Shown: positions 26,309 through 35,764, numbered from the stretch's first letter. The stretch is DNA of 64,000 bases from Verrucomicrobiota bacterium (GCA_028293545.1 JAQGOP010000007.1:124001-188000), one strand, 5' to 3'. Notes: a model not told the origin generated them from the letters alone. A program made the numbers and translations.

Positions 26309-27411
26309 AAACGGACCGTTGCACGGGCTAGGGTTTCGCCGGGGACGAATGCGGGCATGATCAAGTTCGGGACCGTGGTCACATGGTGGCCGGCGAGCAT
26401 GCTCTGCGCGATGCGCACGGCGTGGTGCGCCTGTTTCATCACGGGACTCCGATAACGGGTGAGTTCCGGCACGCCGAGGTCGACTGACGTGTGCGTTTCC
26501 CGGCAAAGCAGGGAAATATCCTGCGGCACCCTTCGCCCGGAGCGGAGCAGGTGCACCAGCATCGTCAACACATGCGGCACATGGATGCAGAAAATGGCGG
26601 TGGGCGGCTCCCCTTTGGCGAGCAGGCGATCCACGGTGGACAATAATCCCGCCCGGCTCGGGCCGGCGCCGACTTCAATCACCGCGATGCGTTTGTCCTG
26701 CTGCGTGATGTACTCCGTCAAACCGTGGAGGCAGGCGAGGTCGCCGGCGAGCGGACGATGCGGCGAGATCAGCGCGACGCAGCGATGCCCGTTTTTCGTC
26801 AGGCACCCGGCGGCGTGCCAGCCGATCGCGTAATAGTTCACGTCGACTGACGGCAGGTCGACGCCTTCGTGGCACGAGCCGAGCACCAGCGTCGGCACCT
26901 TCGCCTGCTGGAACCAGCGCTGGATCGTCGCCGACGCGCCCACGAGCAGCCAGCAGACGTGGTGGCGGCCGTGGACGAGGCTGGCGAGTCGCGTCTCGGG
27001 ATGACGCCCGCCCAGCGTGCGGTCGAAAACTTCCTCCCAGCCGATGCCTTGCACGGCAAACTGCGCGCGCATTTCCGTCAGCACGGGATGCCCGGTGAAG
27101 CCGTGCGACTCGCGCGGCGAGGGAACGACCAGGCAGACCGTGGGCGGGGCGCCGGCAAGATTCTTGCGCCGGGTCGAGCAGAGGCGGGTGCGGCACCCTT
27201 TCTTGATCGTGACGATGCCGTCGTCCGCCAAGCGCGCCAGCGCCGCGCGCACCGTCGGCCGGCTGATGCTGAGGCGGCGCGCGAGCTCGTGCTCACCGGG
27301 GAGCAGGTCGCCCCAGGCGCCCTGCCGGATCGATTCGCGCAGGGCGGTCGCTGCCTGGTCCGCCACGCTGGCGCGGCGAAATTCCGAAAATGCCGCGGAG
27401 TTTTGCTTCAC
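26305..27411 (-). CDS. GntR-type winged helix fused to LacI-like sensor domain, transcriptional regulator
   Basis: 368 residues. Residues 14-80 form a GntR winged helix (LPGEHELARRLSISRPTVRAAL, then LADDGIVTIKKG). Residues about 90-368 form a periplasmic-binding-protein-like effector domain of the LacI type (VCLVVPSPRESHGF, CLVHLLRSGRRVPQDISLL-like pattern). This hybrid is commonly associated with sugar catabolism in Opitutaceae and relatives. It diverges from the BNR genes with only 76 bp between starts, so it probably controls them and itself. Its stop codon falls in the end of a class H repeat. Confidence 0.86.
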   Translation of the reverse strand: MKQNSAAFSEFRRASVADQAATALRESIRQGAWGDLLPGEHELARRLSISRPTVRAALARLADDGIVTIKKGCRTRLCSTRRKNLAGAPPTVCLVVPSPRESHGFTGHPVLTEMRAQFAVQGIGWEEVFDRTLGGRHPETRLASLVHGRHHVCWLLVGASATIQRWFQQAKVPTLVLGSCHEGVDLPSVDVNYYAIGWHAAGCLTKNGHRCVALISPHRPLAGDLACLHGLTEYITQQDKRIAVIEVGAGPSRAGLLSTVDRLLAKGEPPTAIFCIHVPHVLTMLVHLLRSGRRVPQDISLLCRETHTSVDLGVPELTRYRSPVMKQAHHAVRIAQSMLAGHHVTTVPNLIMPAFVPGETLARATVRF

Positions 27412-27487
27412 GGGTTGGCAACGTGTCAGTTTTTTTGATAGCTTGTCGAATCTTTAGCAGGACCGACCCGGGCGTATGGTCGGCGCG

Positions 27488-28693
27488 ATGATTTCTTTCG
27501 CCCACCCTGGAAAGTATTCCCGCCCGGCCGGAGTTCCCCGCTCCTTCGTTCGCTTCCCCGCCGCCCGCGCCCTCGCGCTCGGCATGGCCTTCGGCTTCGG
27601 CCTGCTGCCTACGCTGCGCGCGGAAACCGGCCTGCCTCCCGCCTACGACCTCGACCCCACGCCGCTGCACCCGCGCAGCACCGAGGGCGGCTTTGCGACC
27701 CTGAAGTCCGGGCGGATCCTTTTCGACTTCTCCCAATTCTCGGAAGGCCAGGAAGACCACAGCCCCTCCGCGATCGCCGAGATTTATTCCGACGACCAGG
27801 GCCGCACGTGGAGCCAGTCCAAGGTCGTCGTGCCCACCGGGAAATTTCAGAACATCATGAGCGTTTCGTTCCTGCGGCTCGCGAGCGGGAAACTCCTCCG
27901 GTTCCATGCGGTGAAGAAAACCAAGTGGCTCGACTGCCACCCCGTGATGTCGGTTTCCACGGATGAAGGCGTCACCTGGACCGAGCCCAGGGTCGTCTAC
28001 GACGCGCCCGGCTATTTCGTGCTGAACAACGACCGGATCATCCAGACCACGAGCGGGCGGCTCATCATGCCGCTCGGTTTTCATCGCAGCCGCGGCACGG
28101 CCGATGACATTTCGTCATGGGATTCGCGGGCGCTCACGATGTGGCTTTACTCGGACGACGAGGGTGCGACGTGGAAGGAATCGAAAAACTGGTGGGGCCT
28201 TCCCGTGGTGAGCGAGTCCGGGCTGCAGGAGCCGGGGGTCGTGCAGGTGCCGGATGGATCGATCTATTCGTGGTCCCGCACCGACCAGGGCGCGCAGTAC
28301 CAGTTCAGCTCGCAGGACGACGGCCTGACCTTCAGCGCGCCGGAGCGCTCGGCGCTGATGTCGCCGAATTCCCCGGCCAGCATCAAGCGCCTGCCGAAAT
28401 CGAACACGCTCATGGTGGTCTACAACGATCACTCGGGAAAAGTGCCGGCGCCCAAGGAGGCCAGGCGGCGCGCGCCGCTGGCCGTCGCATTCTCGACGGA
28501 CGGCGCCAAAACCTGGGGGCCTTCGCAGGTGATCGAGGACGACCTCGGCGGATGGTACTGCTATACCGCGATCCATTTCACGGATGATGCCGTGCTGCTC
28601 GCGTACGTCGCGGGCAACGACAAGATCGGGCACCTCTCGCGCCTGCGCGTCCGGCGGATCCCGCTCGCTTCGCTGCAGCTGCCGAAGACCTGA
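27488..28693 (+). CDS. Exported BNR/Asp-box beta-propeller protein, sialidase-like fold
   Basis: About 401 residues from the ATG at 27488; ATGs at 27476 and 27582 are alternatives. A signal peptide is likely (ALALGMAFGFGLLPTLRAE). Asp boxes include YSDDQGRTW, STDEGVTW, YSDDEGATW and STDGAKTW, typical of six-bladed propellers. It lacks the RIP motif of true sialidases and instead has STEGGFATLKSGRILF near the N-terminus, so a different glycan or no sialidase activity is likely. The next gene, 8 bp downstream, encodes a paralogue with the same N-terminal motif. The pair is divergent from the regulator. Confidence 0.85.
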   Translation: MISFAHPGKYSRPAGVPRSFVRFPAARALALGMAFGFGLLPTLRAETGLPPAYDLDPTPLHPRSTEGGFATLKSGRILFDFSQFSEGQEDHSPSAIAEIYSDDQGRTWSQSKVVVPTGKFQNIMSVSFLRLASGKLLRFHAVKKTKWLDCHPVMSVSTDEGVTWTEPRVVYDAPGYFVLNNDRIIQTTSGRLIMPLGFHRSRGTADDISSWDSRALTMWLYSDDEGATWKESKNWWGLPVVSESGLQEPGVVQVPDGSIYSWSRTDQGAQYQFSSQDDGLTFSAPERSALMSPNSPASIKRLPKSNTLMVVYNDHSGKVPAPKEARRRAPLAVAFSTDGAKTWGPSQVIEDDLGGWYCYTAIHFTDDAVLLAYVAGNDKIGHLSRLRVRRIPLASLQLPKT

Positions 28694-28701
28694 ACCGCGC
28701 C

Positions 28702-30660
28702 ATGATTTCCCGTGTTTTCCTGCTCTGCGCGCTGCTGGCCGGGACGAGCCGGCTCGCGGCGGCCGATGCCGACAACCAGCTCACGCTCGAGCTGAAAGCC
28801 GGCGCCGAGCACCCGCGCAATTCCGAGGGCACGTTCGCCGCGCTGCGTTCGGGCCGGATCATTTTCTGCTATTCGCAGTTTTCGGGTGGAGCGTCGGACT
28901 TCAGCCCGTGCCGGATCGCGGAGATCGCCTCCGACGATGAAGGTCGCACCTGGAGCGAGCCGCGCGCGCTGTTTCCGGAAGCGGCGAAGACGATGGAGAT
29001 GAGTCCGTCGTTGCTCCGCCTCGTCAGCGGGAAGCTCGCGCTCTTTTCCCTCATCAAGCGAGGCACGCTCGATTGCCGGCCCTACCTGCGGATCTCGAAC
29101 GACGACGGCGCAACCTGGTCCGCGCCGCGGAGCCTGATCCCGGCGCCGGGCTATTTTGTCCTGAACGACGATCGCGTGATCCAGACCAAAACCGGCCGGC
29201 TGATCATGCCGCTCGGATTTCATCGGGGCCGGAAGGCCGTCGACGACGGGAGCGACGGGAACGACCACCGTGCGCTCGATCTGTGGTATTATTCCGATGA
29301 CGAAGGCACCACGTGGAAAGAGTCGGCGACGTGGTGGACGATTCCCGTGGCGAGCGAAACGGGGCTGCAGGAACCGGGCGTGGTCGAGCTGGCCGACGGG
29401 TCGCTCTTTTCGTGGGCCCGCACGGACCAGGGTTGCCAGTACGGTTTTCGTTCCCATGACAACGGCGTGACGTGGACGGCGCCGCAGCCCACCCTGCTGC
29501 GTTCCCCGGCGGCGCCGGCGAGCATCAAGCGGCTTCCGAACTCGGACGACCTGCTCGCGGTGTTCAACGATCACTCCGGCCAGTTCCCCTTCGTGTTCAC
29601 GCCGCGGACGTACGCGGGCCGCACGCCGTTGGTCGCCGCGATTTCTGCCGACGGCGGCGCCACGTGGCGAACCGCCAAGCTGATCGAGAACGACCCGGAG
29701 ATGGATTATTGCTACATCGCGATCCACTACGTCGGCGATTCCGTGCTGCTCTCGTATTTTGGAAACAGCCGGAATCCTTCGAAACCGAGCGTGCAGTATA
29801 TTCGGCGCATCAATGCCGCGTGGCTCACCGCGCCGTTCGATGCGCTGGCGGTGCGCGCGACCAAGGTCCTGCACGAGGTCATGGGCCAGGAGGAAAGCTG
29901 GGTAAAAATCCATGCGGCTGAAGCACTGGTCATCGGCGGCGAGGCGATTCCGATCCGCGAGGAATTCCTGAAGAAAGTGCCGGACGTCAATTCGCTGCCC
30001 TATCGCGTGGGCGTCTGGCGGGTGCTCGCGAACACGTCGCCCACCGCGGCGGAGCGGGCGCATTGCGTCGAAGAGGTGGAAAAGATTTTCCTCAACCCGG
30101 CCTCGACCGATCGCTCCCAAGCGCTGGAAACCCTCTGCAAACTGCGGTGCCAGGTGAAAGGACAGACGCTCGAGCTCGTGCGCGCGATCGCGAAGGATGA
30201 GAAGGCGCCGTTGCGTGGGCTGGCCTTCTGGGCGCTCCGTTTGGACAACGACCCGGCGGGCCTGGAAGGACTCTGCAATTTCGTCCGGTCACCCAAGGAG
30301 GGCGATCGACTCATCGGCGCCTACGCGTTCCGTTTGCTGCGCGAGAGCGATCCGGCGGCGCTGCGCCTGCTGGCCCAAGCGGCCACGGCCGAACCGACGG
30401 GTAGCAAGGCCCGCGCCTACCTGTTGAGCGCGGCCTTCGCGCTCAACGCCGACCCGGCGCAGCGGCCCGCCTGGCGCGCGGCGCTGGAAAAAATCCTGGC
30501 CGAAGGGATGGTCGATGCGCGCTTCGAGGTTGCCAACGGATTGGTGCAGCAAGTGCACACCGCGGATTTGCCGAAGTATGGGCCGCTGCTTGCTGAAACG
30601 GGCAACGATACGAAAATCGGGGCCGCGATGACCATCCTCTCCGTCCGGGCTCGTGAATAA
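28702..30660 (+). CDS. Exported BNR propeller fused to a HEAT-like helical domain
   Basis: 652 residues. A signal peptide (MISRVFLLCALLAGTSRLAA) precedes a propeller paralogous to the preceding gene: NSEGTFAALRSGRIIF replaces RIP, with Asp boxes SDDEGRTW, NDDGATWS and SDDEGTTW. The segment TGRLIMPLGFHRGR parallels SGRLIMPLGFHRSR of the neighbour. From about residue 385 the protein becomes all-helical with repeated units of about 35 residues (KIHAAEALVIGG, RSQALETLCKL, LRGLAFWALRL, LIGAYAFRLLRES), resembling HEAT repeats. Such a tail may bind a partner protein. Enzymatic activity cannot be predicted. Confidence 0.85.
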   Translation: MISRVFLLCALLAGTSRLAAADADNQLTLELKAGAEHPRNSEGTFAALRSGRIIFCYSQFSGGASDFSPCRIAEIASDDEGRTWSEPRALFPEAAKTMEMSPSLLRLVSGKLALFSLIKRGTLDCRPYLRISNDDGATWSAPRSLIPAPGYFVLNDDRVIQTKTGRLIMPLGFHRGRKAVDDGSDGNDHRALDLWYYSDDEGTTWKESATWWTIPVASETGLQEPGVVELADGSLFSWARTDQGCQYGFRSHDNGVTWTAPQPTLLRSPAAPASIKRLPNSDDLLAVFNDHSGQFPFVFTPRTYAGRTPLVAAISADGGATWRTAKLIENDPEMDYCYIAIHYVGDSVLLSYFGNSRNPSKPSVQYIRRINAAWLTAPFDALAVRATKVLHEVMGQEESWVKIHAAEALVIGGEAIPIREEFLKKVPDVNSLPYRVGVWRVLANTSPTAAERAHCVEEVEKIFLNPASTDRSQALETLCKLRCQVKGQTLELVRAIAKDEKAPLRGLAFWALRLDNDPAGLEGLCNFVRSPKEGDRLIGAYAFRLLRESDPAALRLLAQAATAEPTGSKARAYLLSAAFALNADPAQRPAWRAALEKILAEGMVDARFEVANGLVQQVHTADLPKYGPLLAETGNDTKIGAAMTILSVRARE

Positions 30661-30686
30661 CGTCCTGTCGAAAATCCGGACGGGGC

Positions 30687-30843
30687 GGGGCGCGGCCTCC
30701 GATTCCGCCTCCGCGATGGAATTTACGATTTACGAGGGACGATTTTCCAAGCACGGAATTGTCTCCCGATCGTTCCGCCCATTCGTACCTCGTTGCTTTT
30801 AAATCGTAAATTCACCTCAGGCCGGTCGAAGACCGCGCCCTGC
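30687..30843. repeat. Degenerate class B REP pair enclosing inverted repeat F
   Basis: A degraded forward class B unit (30687-30711, GGGGCGCGGCCTCCGATTCC) pairs with a good inverted unit at 30818-30843. Between them, ATTTACGATTTACGAGG (from 30720) is mirrored by AAATCGTAAAT (30801-30811). The same F motif appears between the class B units at 54010-54050. Confidence 0.72.
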
Positions 30844-30863
30844 TCCAGTCCCTCCCCTGATCG

Positions 30864-31859
30864 ATGTCTTCCCGCCCTCTCGTCCTTGTCATTGGCTGCG
30901 GCTCAATCGGCGAGCGCCACGTGCGCACGTTCCTTGCCACGGGTCGCATCGGTGTCGTGGCCTGCGACAATCGCCCGGCGATCCGGCAGCAGATGACGGA
31001 GCGTTACGGGGTCGAGTGCGTGGCGGAGTGGACTGAGGCGCTGAAAAATCCGGAGATCACCGCCGTGGTGATCGCCACGCCGGCGCCGCTGCACGTCGCG
31101 ATCGCGGTGCGGTGCCTCGAGTCGGGGCGCCATGTGCTGATCGAAAAACCGCTTTCGCTCGATCTTACCGGCGTCGATGAACTCATCGCTTTGCGCGACC
31201 GATCCGGCCGGTATGCCGCGGTGGCGTACGTGCTGCATTTTGTGCCGGGCCTCCAGGCGGCGCGCGAATTTGTGCGCGCGGGCTCGTTCGGGGCGGTGCG
31301 TCACGTGGCGGTGAACACCGGCCAGCATTTCCCGTTTTTTCGCCCGGCTTACCGGGAGGTTTATTACCGCGACCGGGCGCAGGGTGGAGGCGCGATCCAG
31401 GATGCGCTGACCCACATGGCGAACGCGATCGAGTGGGTGGTGGGCCCGACGACGCGCGTTTTCTGCGATGCGGCGCACCAGGTGCTCGAGGGCGTCACCG
31501 TCGAGGACACGGTGAATGTCACGGCGCGGAATGCGGGTGCGCTGGTCAGTTACGCGCTCAACCAGTTCCAGGCCTTGAATGAAACGCGCTGGGATTTTCA
31601 CGCCGAGCGCGGATCGGTGCGGGTGGAACTGAACGGCCAGCGCTGGGGCGTGCTCGCGCGCGGTGAAACGGAATGGACGTGGCACGCGGCGCCGGTCGTC
31701 GAGCGGGACCACATCTACGTGGCGCAGGCCATGGCGTTCCTCGACGGCTGCGACGGAAAGCCGAATCCGCTTTGCACGCTCGAGGAAGCGCGGCAGACCC
31801 TGCGCTTCAATCTCGCCGCCCTTCAGTCTTGGAATGAGAACCGACCAATCACGTTATGA
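30864..31859 (+). CDS. Gfo/Idh/MocA oxidoreductase
   Basis: 331 residues. The Rossmann start is VLVIGCGSIGERHV (GCGSIG at 11-16) with EKP at 94-96 in LIEKPLSLD. The C-terminal domain contains GGGAIQDALTHMANAIEWV, with the active-site His. The gene begins a five-gene plus-strand run and its stop overlaps the next start by 4 bp (ATGA at 31856-31859), indicating coupled translation with the SDR. It probably oxidises a sugar or cyclitol at one hydroxyl. Confidence 0.92.
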   Translation: MSSRPLVLVIGCGSIGERHVRTFLATGRIGVVACDNRPAIRQQMTERYGVECVAEWTEALKNPEITAVVIATPAPLHVAIAVRCLESGRHVLIEKPLSLDLTGVDELIALRDRSGRYAAVAYVLHFVPGLQAAREFVRAGSFGAVRHVAVNTGQHFPFFRPAYREVYYRDRAQGGGAIQDALTHMANAIEWVVGPTTRVFCDAAHQVLEGVTVEDTVNVTARNAGALVSYALNQFQALNETRWDFHAERGSVRVELNGQRWGVLARGETEWTWHAAPVVERDHIYVAQAMAFLDGCDGKPNPLCTLEEARQTLRFNLAALQSWNENRPITL

Positions 31860-32647
31860 ATCCTTCGCCTGCTGTTCCCCCCATGGGATTTTCACTTTCC
31901 GGTAAGGTGGTCCTTCTGACCGGCGGCGCCGGCTTGTACGGCCGCGGGCTGGCGGCCCAGCTCGCCGCGGCCGGCGCGACGCTGGTGCTGGCGTCGCGCA
32001 ACGTCGAAGCGCTGGGGAAGGTGGTGGAGGAGGAACGCGCCATCGGGCGCGACGTCCATGCGCGTTCGCTCGACCAAGCGGAGGAGGCTTCGATCTTTCG
32101 CCTGCGCGACAGCGTGATGGCGGAGTTCGGCCGCGTGGATGGATTGGTGAACAATGCCGTGGCGCGCCCGATGAAATCGCCCGAGGCGCCGCTGGCGGAT
32201 TGGAGTGCGTCGATGCAGACCAATGCGACCGGGCTGTTCGCGATCACGCGCGCCTTCGGCGAGGCGATGGGCGGCGCCGGGAAAGGGAGCATCGTGAACA
32301 TCGGCTCCATCCAAGGCATGGTGGGACCGGACTACGCGCTCTACGAAGGCCTGAACATGCACGCCATCCCGGACTATTTTTTCCACAAGGCCGGCATGGT
32401 GAACCTCACGCGGTTTTTCGCCGCGTATTACGGCCCGCGCGGAGTCCGCGTGAACTGCCTTTCGCCCGGCGGATTTTTCAGCGGCCAGCACCCGACCTTC
32501 GTGGAGCGTTATTCGAAGGCGACGTTCCTGCGGCGGATGGCAGACGAGCACGACCTGGGCGGCCCCGTGATTTTCCTCCTGGGCGAAGCATCGCGCTACG
32601 TGACGGGCGTGAACCTTCCCGTCGACGGCGGCTATACGGCGCATTAG
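31856..32647 (+). CDS. Short-chain dehydrogenase/reductase
   Basis: 263 residues; an in-frame ATG at 31883 is another possible start. The coenzyme loop is LTGGAGLYGRG (21-31), NNAV is present, and the catalytic region is GSIVNIGSIQGM followed by YFFHKAGM with the Tyr/Lys pair. Ends with the SDR signature GVNLPVDGGYTAH. The insertion MVGPDYALYEGLNMHAIPDY between serine and tyrosine is longer than in a typical SDR. Gluconate or 2-keto-3-deoxy sugar dehydrogenase activity would suit its neighbours. Coupled to the upstream oxidoreductase; the aldo/keto reductase starts 24 bp after. Confidence 0.9.
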   Translation: MNPSPAVPPMGFSLSGKVVLLTGGAGLYGRGLAAQLAAAGATLVLASRNVEALGKVVEEERAIGRDVHARSLDQAEEASIFRLRDSVMAEFGRVDGLVNNAVARPMKSPEAPLADWSASMQTNATGLFAITRAFGEAMGGAGKGSIVNIGSIQGMVGPDYALYEGLNMHAIPDYFFHKAGMVNLTRFFAAYYGPRGVRVNCLSPGGFFSGQHPTFVERYSKATFLRRMADEHDLGGPVIFLLGEASRYVTGVNLPVDGGYTAH

Positions 32648-32671
32648 GGAGTGTCCTTCAGAACCCCATTT

Positions 32672-33574
32672 ATGAATCCCTTCTTCCTTTATCCCGGCGC
32701 CCCGGCGCTGACCCCCATCTGCCTCGGCAGTTCGACCTTCGCGCGCGAAATCGACCAGCCCGCGGCGTTCGCGCTGATGGACCGCGCGTACGAGCGCCAT
32801 CTGACGATGATCGACACGGCGGCGGCTTACTCCGCAGGCGCCTCGGAACAGATTGTCGGCGAATGGCTCGCGTCCCGTCGTCCCGATCCGGCCAGGCTGA
32901 TGGTCGCCACCAAGATCTACCCGCCGTTCACGCCGGGACCCATCGATGAAGCGGTGGCGAAGAGCGCGAAGCGGCTCGGGGTCGAAACGATCGATGTGCT
33001 TTATTTCCACAAGTGGGATGCCGACACCGAATCCCCCGCCACGCTGAAGGCCCTCGACCAGCTCGTACGGTCCGGCCGGGTGCGCGCGCTGGGAGTGAGC
33101 AACTTCACGACGGAGCGGCTGAGCAAGGTGCTCGCTCTCCAGGCCGAGCTCGGGCTCACGCCGTTTCGAATCATCCAGAACAACAACAATCTCGCGGTGC
33201 GCGACGTCGACGCGGCCCTGCGCGAGGTTTGCTCCCGCGCGGGAATCGCGATCGTGACGTACAGCCCGCTCGGCGGCGGGTTTCTGACCGGCAAGCATCG
33301 CGGCGGGGTCGAGAAGGGATCGCGCTTCGACGTGGCCCCGGGCCACCAGGGCGTTTATTTTCATCCGCAATTCGAGCGTCGCCTCGACCGGCTGGCGGAA
33401 GTGTCGGCCCGCACCGGCCTGGCCATGCCGCATCTCGCGCTCGCGTGGGCGCTCCACTGCCCGGGCGTCACGTCCGTCCTGGTCGGCGGGCGCACGCCGC
33501 TGCATCTCGAGCAGGCGTGGTCGGCGCTCGCGCTCGACGAGCCGGCGTTGTTCGCGGAGCTCGAGGCCGTCTGA
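32672..33574 (+). CDS. Aldo/keto reductase
   Basis: 300 residues from the ATG at 32672, preferred to a GTG seven codons earlier. The tetrad is Asp48 and Tyr53 (MIDTAAAYS), Lys81 (VATKIYPP) and His113 (YFHKWD). GVSNFTTERL, NNNNLAVRD and YSPLGGGFLTGK follow the standard AKR order, and VLVGGRTPLHLEQ near the end fits the phosphate-binding site for NADP(H). It lies mid-operon between an SDR and a Gfo/Idh oxidoreductase (10-bp gap), so the run probably carries out successive redox steps on one sugar. Confidence 0.92.
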   Translation: MNPFFLYPGAPALTPICLGSSTFAREIDQPAAFALMDRAYERHLTMIDTAAAYSAGASEQIVGEWLASRRPDPARLMVATKIYPPFTPGPIDEAVAKSAKRLGVETIDVLYFHKWDADTESPATLKALDQLVRSGRVRALGVSNFTTERLSKVLALQAELGLTPFRIIQNNNNLAVRDVDAALREVCSRAGIAIVTYSPLGGGFLTGKHRGGVEKGSRFDVAPGHQGVYFHPQFERRLDRLAEVSARTGLAMPHLALAWALHCPGVTSVLVGGRTPLHLEQAWSALALDEPALFAELEAV

Positions 33575-33584
33575 TCCCGCGCCG

Positions 33585-34640
33585 ATGAAAGCCGCGCTGC
33601 TGGGGCTCACGCATCCGCATTCGGCGATCCTGCTGGCCACGCTCGAACTGCTGCCGGAGGTCACGAGCATCTGGTTGTGGGATGCGGACCCGAAGGTGGT
33701 CGCCGCCCAGCCGGGGCAGGGGGCCAAGGTGGTGCATGCGACCGCGGACTTGGACGCGGTGCTGGCCCAGCGCGATTTGGTTTTCGCGGTGCTGTGCGTG
33801 CGGCATGACGAATCCGCCGCGCTCGCGCAGCGCGTCGTGACCGCGGGCAAACATTTGATCTCCGAAAAGCCGGTGGGAATTACCCCGGCGGAGATCAGCG
33901 CCGTCCAGGTGGCCGCCGAAAGCGCGGGCGTGGTCGCGAGCGTGCTTTATCCGCGAAGGTTTCACCCGACGATGGCCGCGGCGCGGGCCCGGGTCCGCAC
34001 GGGTGAACTGGGGGAATTGCTCACCGTCGAGTGCCGGTTTCTCACGACACAGGTGCAGTTTCGTCATCCTGAGTCGTGGTTGTTTCGTCGCAGCCAGTCG
34101 GGCGGTGGAATGTTGCTCTGGCTCGGCTGTCACTGCCTGGATCTCATGCATTACGTCACAGGTGACGAAATCACGGACGTGGGCGCGCTCCTGGTCACAC
34201 GGTCGGGCGAGGCGATCGACGTCGATGACGCGGTGGCGCTGACGTTGAAATTCCGCTCCGGCGCGATCGGGACCTTTCATGCGGGCTACACGCTCGCCTA
34301 CAGCGGGGCGGGCTACGTGAACTCGGCCGGGTATGATTCCTATCTCGGTTTCAACCACCGCCACGGCCGCATCGTGTGGCCGGATTTGAATCCGCACCTG
34401 CTGGTCGAGAGCCCGCCGGCGGAGGGCAAGTCCCCGTTGCACGAGGAGACATTTCCGCTCCGGGCTTCGGCGGCTTACGGGGCGGCGGCCGGCGAGGATT
34501 TTTTCCGGCAATTTTTCGCGGCGATCGACGGGAAGGGAAAGCCCCCGACGACGATGGCGGATGCGCTGCGGACGGCCCGCGTGATCGCAGCGGCGGAGGC
34601 GTCGTCGCGCCGGGGGGAATTTGTCCGCGTCGATTCCTGA
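33585..34640 (+). CDS. Gfo/Idh/MocA oxidoreductase, divergent nucleotide loop
   Basis: 351 residues. EKP is clear at 94-96 (ISEKPVGIT), and GGGMLLWLGCHCLDLMHYV carries the active-site histidine. The N-terminal loop reads LLGLTHPHSAIL rather than GxGxxG; the gene at 59683 has the similar GLDTSHV, so both belong to the same divergent subgroup. Cofactor binding may differ from the classical members, or the loop may simply be a natural variant. Located 10 bp after the aldo/keto reductase and 23 bp before the alcohol-dehydrogenase-like gene. Confidence 0.9.
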   Translation: MKAALLGLTHPHSAILLATLELLPEVTSIWLWDADPKVVAAQPGQGAKVVHATADLDAVLAQRDLVFAVLCVRHDESAALAQRVVTAGKHLISEKPVGITPAEISAVQVAAESAGVVASVLYPRRFHPTMAAARARVRTGELGELLTVECRFLTTQVQFRHPESWLFRRSQSGGGMLLWLGCHCLDLMHYVTGDEITDVGALLVTRSGEAIDVDDAVALTLKFRSGAIGTFHAGYTLAYSGAGYVNSAGYDSYLGFNHRHGRIVWPDLNPHLLVESPPAEGKSPLHEETFPLRASAAYGAAAGEDFFRQFFAAIDGKGKPPTTMADALRTARVIAAAEASSRRGEFVRVDS

Positions 34641-34663
34641 ACGCGCGGCTGCACCTGGAATTT

Positions 34664-35671
34664 ATGAGCTCCGCCCAACGCCTGATGTTTTCGTCGTCGC
34701 CGCCGAAGGTTGAACTGGAGTCCTGCGAGATTTCCACGCCCCAGGCCGGGCAGGTGCTGGTGCGCAACGCCTGCACGCAGGTGAGCGCGGGGAGCGAGGC
34801 GAACTTTCTGCGTTTCGGCCCGCAATCGTACGGCCTGCCGGCGGGGACGTCGCGCGCGAACATCGGGTACATGACGGTGGGGCACATCATCGCGGTCGGC
34901 AGCGGGGTGGAAGGCTTCGCCGTCGGTGACCACGTGACGACGGGTGCGCCGCATGGAACGCATGCGCTCGTGGACGTTTCGCCGACGGCGGCAATCGAGC
35001 GGGTGCCGGGTGGCGTGTCGGATGAAGCGGCCGGTTTCGCCTCGTTGGGCGACGTGGCCCTGCATGGCGTGCGCCGGGCGGGTTTGCAGATCGACCAGTC
35101 GGTGGCGGTTTTCGGCCTGGGCATTGTCGGCCAGCTGGTGCTGCAGCTCGCGCGCTGTTCAGGGGCGTATCCATTGATCGCGATCGACCTGCTCGACGAG
35201 CGGTTGGAATTGGCGCGGATCAGCGGTGCGACCCACATGATCAATGCGTCGAGGGAGGATGTGGTCCAGCGCGTGCGCGAAATCACGCACGGCGCCGGGG
35301 CGGAAGTGGTTTTTCACTGCGCGCAGGCGGCGGCGATCCTGCAGTCGACGATGGAGTGCGCGGCGGACCGCGGGACGGTGGTGTTGACGGGAAGTCCGCC
35401 GGGAAATGCGACGATTCGCCTGAAGGAGGAATTGCTGCGGAAGGAACTCGTGATCACGGGCACCTACGAAAGCGGGCTGACGCAGCCGCATGTTTACTGG
35501 CGATGGACGCGTCGGCGGAATCGCCTCGCCTGCCTGCGCCTGATGGCGAGCGGGGACCTTCAGTTGAAGCACCTGATCACGCACGTGGTGCCCGCGGAGC
35601 GAGCGCCGGCGACATACGACATGATGCTGAACGAGAGCAAGGGGTGGCTCGGGATCGTGTTCAAGTGGTAG
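34664..35671 (+). CDS. Alcohol dehydrogenase-like (MDR superfamily) sugar dehydrogenase
   Basis: 335 residues from the ATG at 34664. It has the GroES-like N-terminal domain (VRNACTQVSAGSE, GHIIAVGSGVEGFAVGD) and the Rossmann domain with VFGLGIVGQLVLQLA (GxGxxG). The four-cysteine structural zinc site is missing and catalytic zinc ligands are not obvious, resembling the zinc-independent branch often annotated as threonine or sorbitol dehydrogenase-like proteins. It ends the plus-strand operon; the stop TAG is at 35669-35671 and a class D repeat begins at the next base. Confidence 0.88.
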   Translation: MSSAQRLMFSSSPPKVELESCEISTPQAGQVLVRNACTQVSAGSEANFLRFGPQSYGLPAGTSRANIGYMTVGHIIAVGSGVEGFAVGDHVTTGAPHGTHALVDVSPTAAIERVPGGVSDEAAGFASLGDVALHGVRRAGLQIDQSVAVFGLGIVGQLVLQLARCSGAYPLIAIDLLDERLELARISGATHMINASREDVVQRVREITHGAGAEVVFHCAQAAAILQSTMECAADRGTVVLTGSPPGNATIRLKEELLRKELVITGTYESGLTQPHVYWRWTRRRNRLACLRLMASGDLQLKHLITHVVPAERAPATYDMMLNESKGWLGIVFKW

Positions 35672-35764
35672 GTGGAGCGTGTTGTCCCCAACGCGCTGAG
35701 CGAGTCAGACCGCACTTAAACACCGACGGAGTCGAACAGCGCGTTAGGGACAACGCGCTCCACC
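35672..35764. repeat. Class D repeat pair between convergent genes
   Basis: The forward unit begins GTGGAGCG at 35672 and the inverted unit ends near 35764. Each half folds as a hairpin (GCGTTG/CAACGC-like arms around TCCC). It directly follows one stop codon and supplies the other: TAA at 35744-35746 on the minus strand ends LhgO. Confidence 0.85.

Noticed and set aside
25926..26360. A 144-residue frame within the class H repeats
   Set aside because: It is the translation of two tandem repeat units (duplicated CASFQGFEGDLGALISARK), not a conserved protein.
31892..33850. A 652-residue minus-strand frame
   Set aside because: Antisense to an SDR, an aldo/keto reductase and an oxidoreductase, all with full catalytic motifs.
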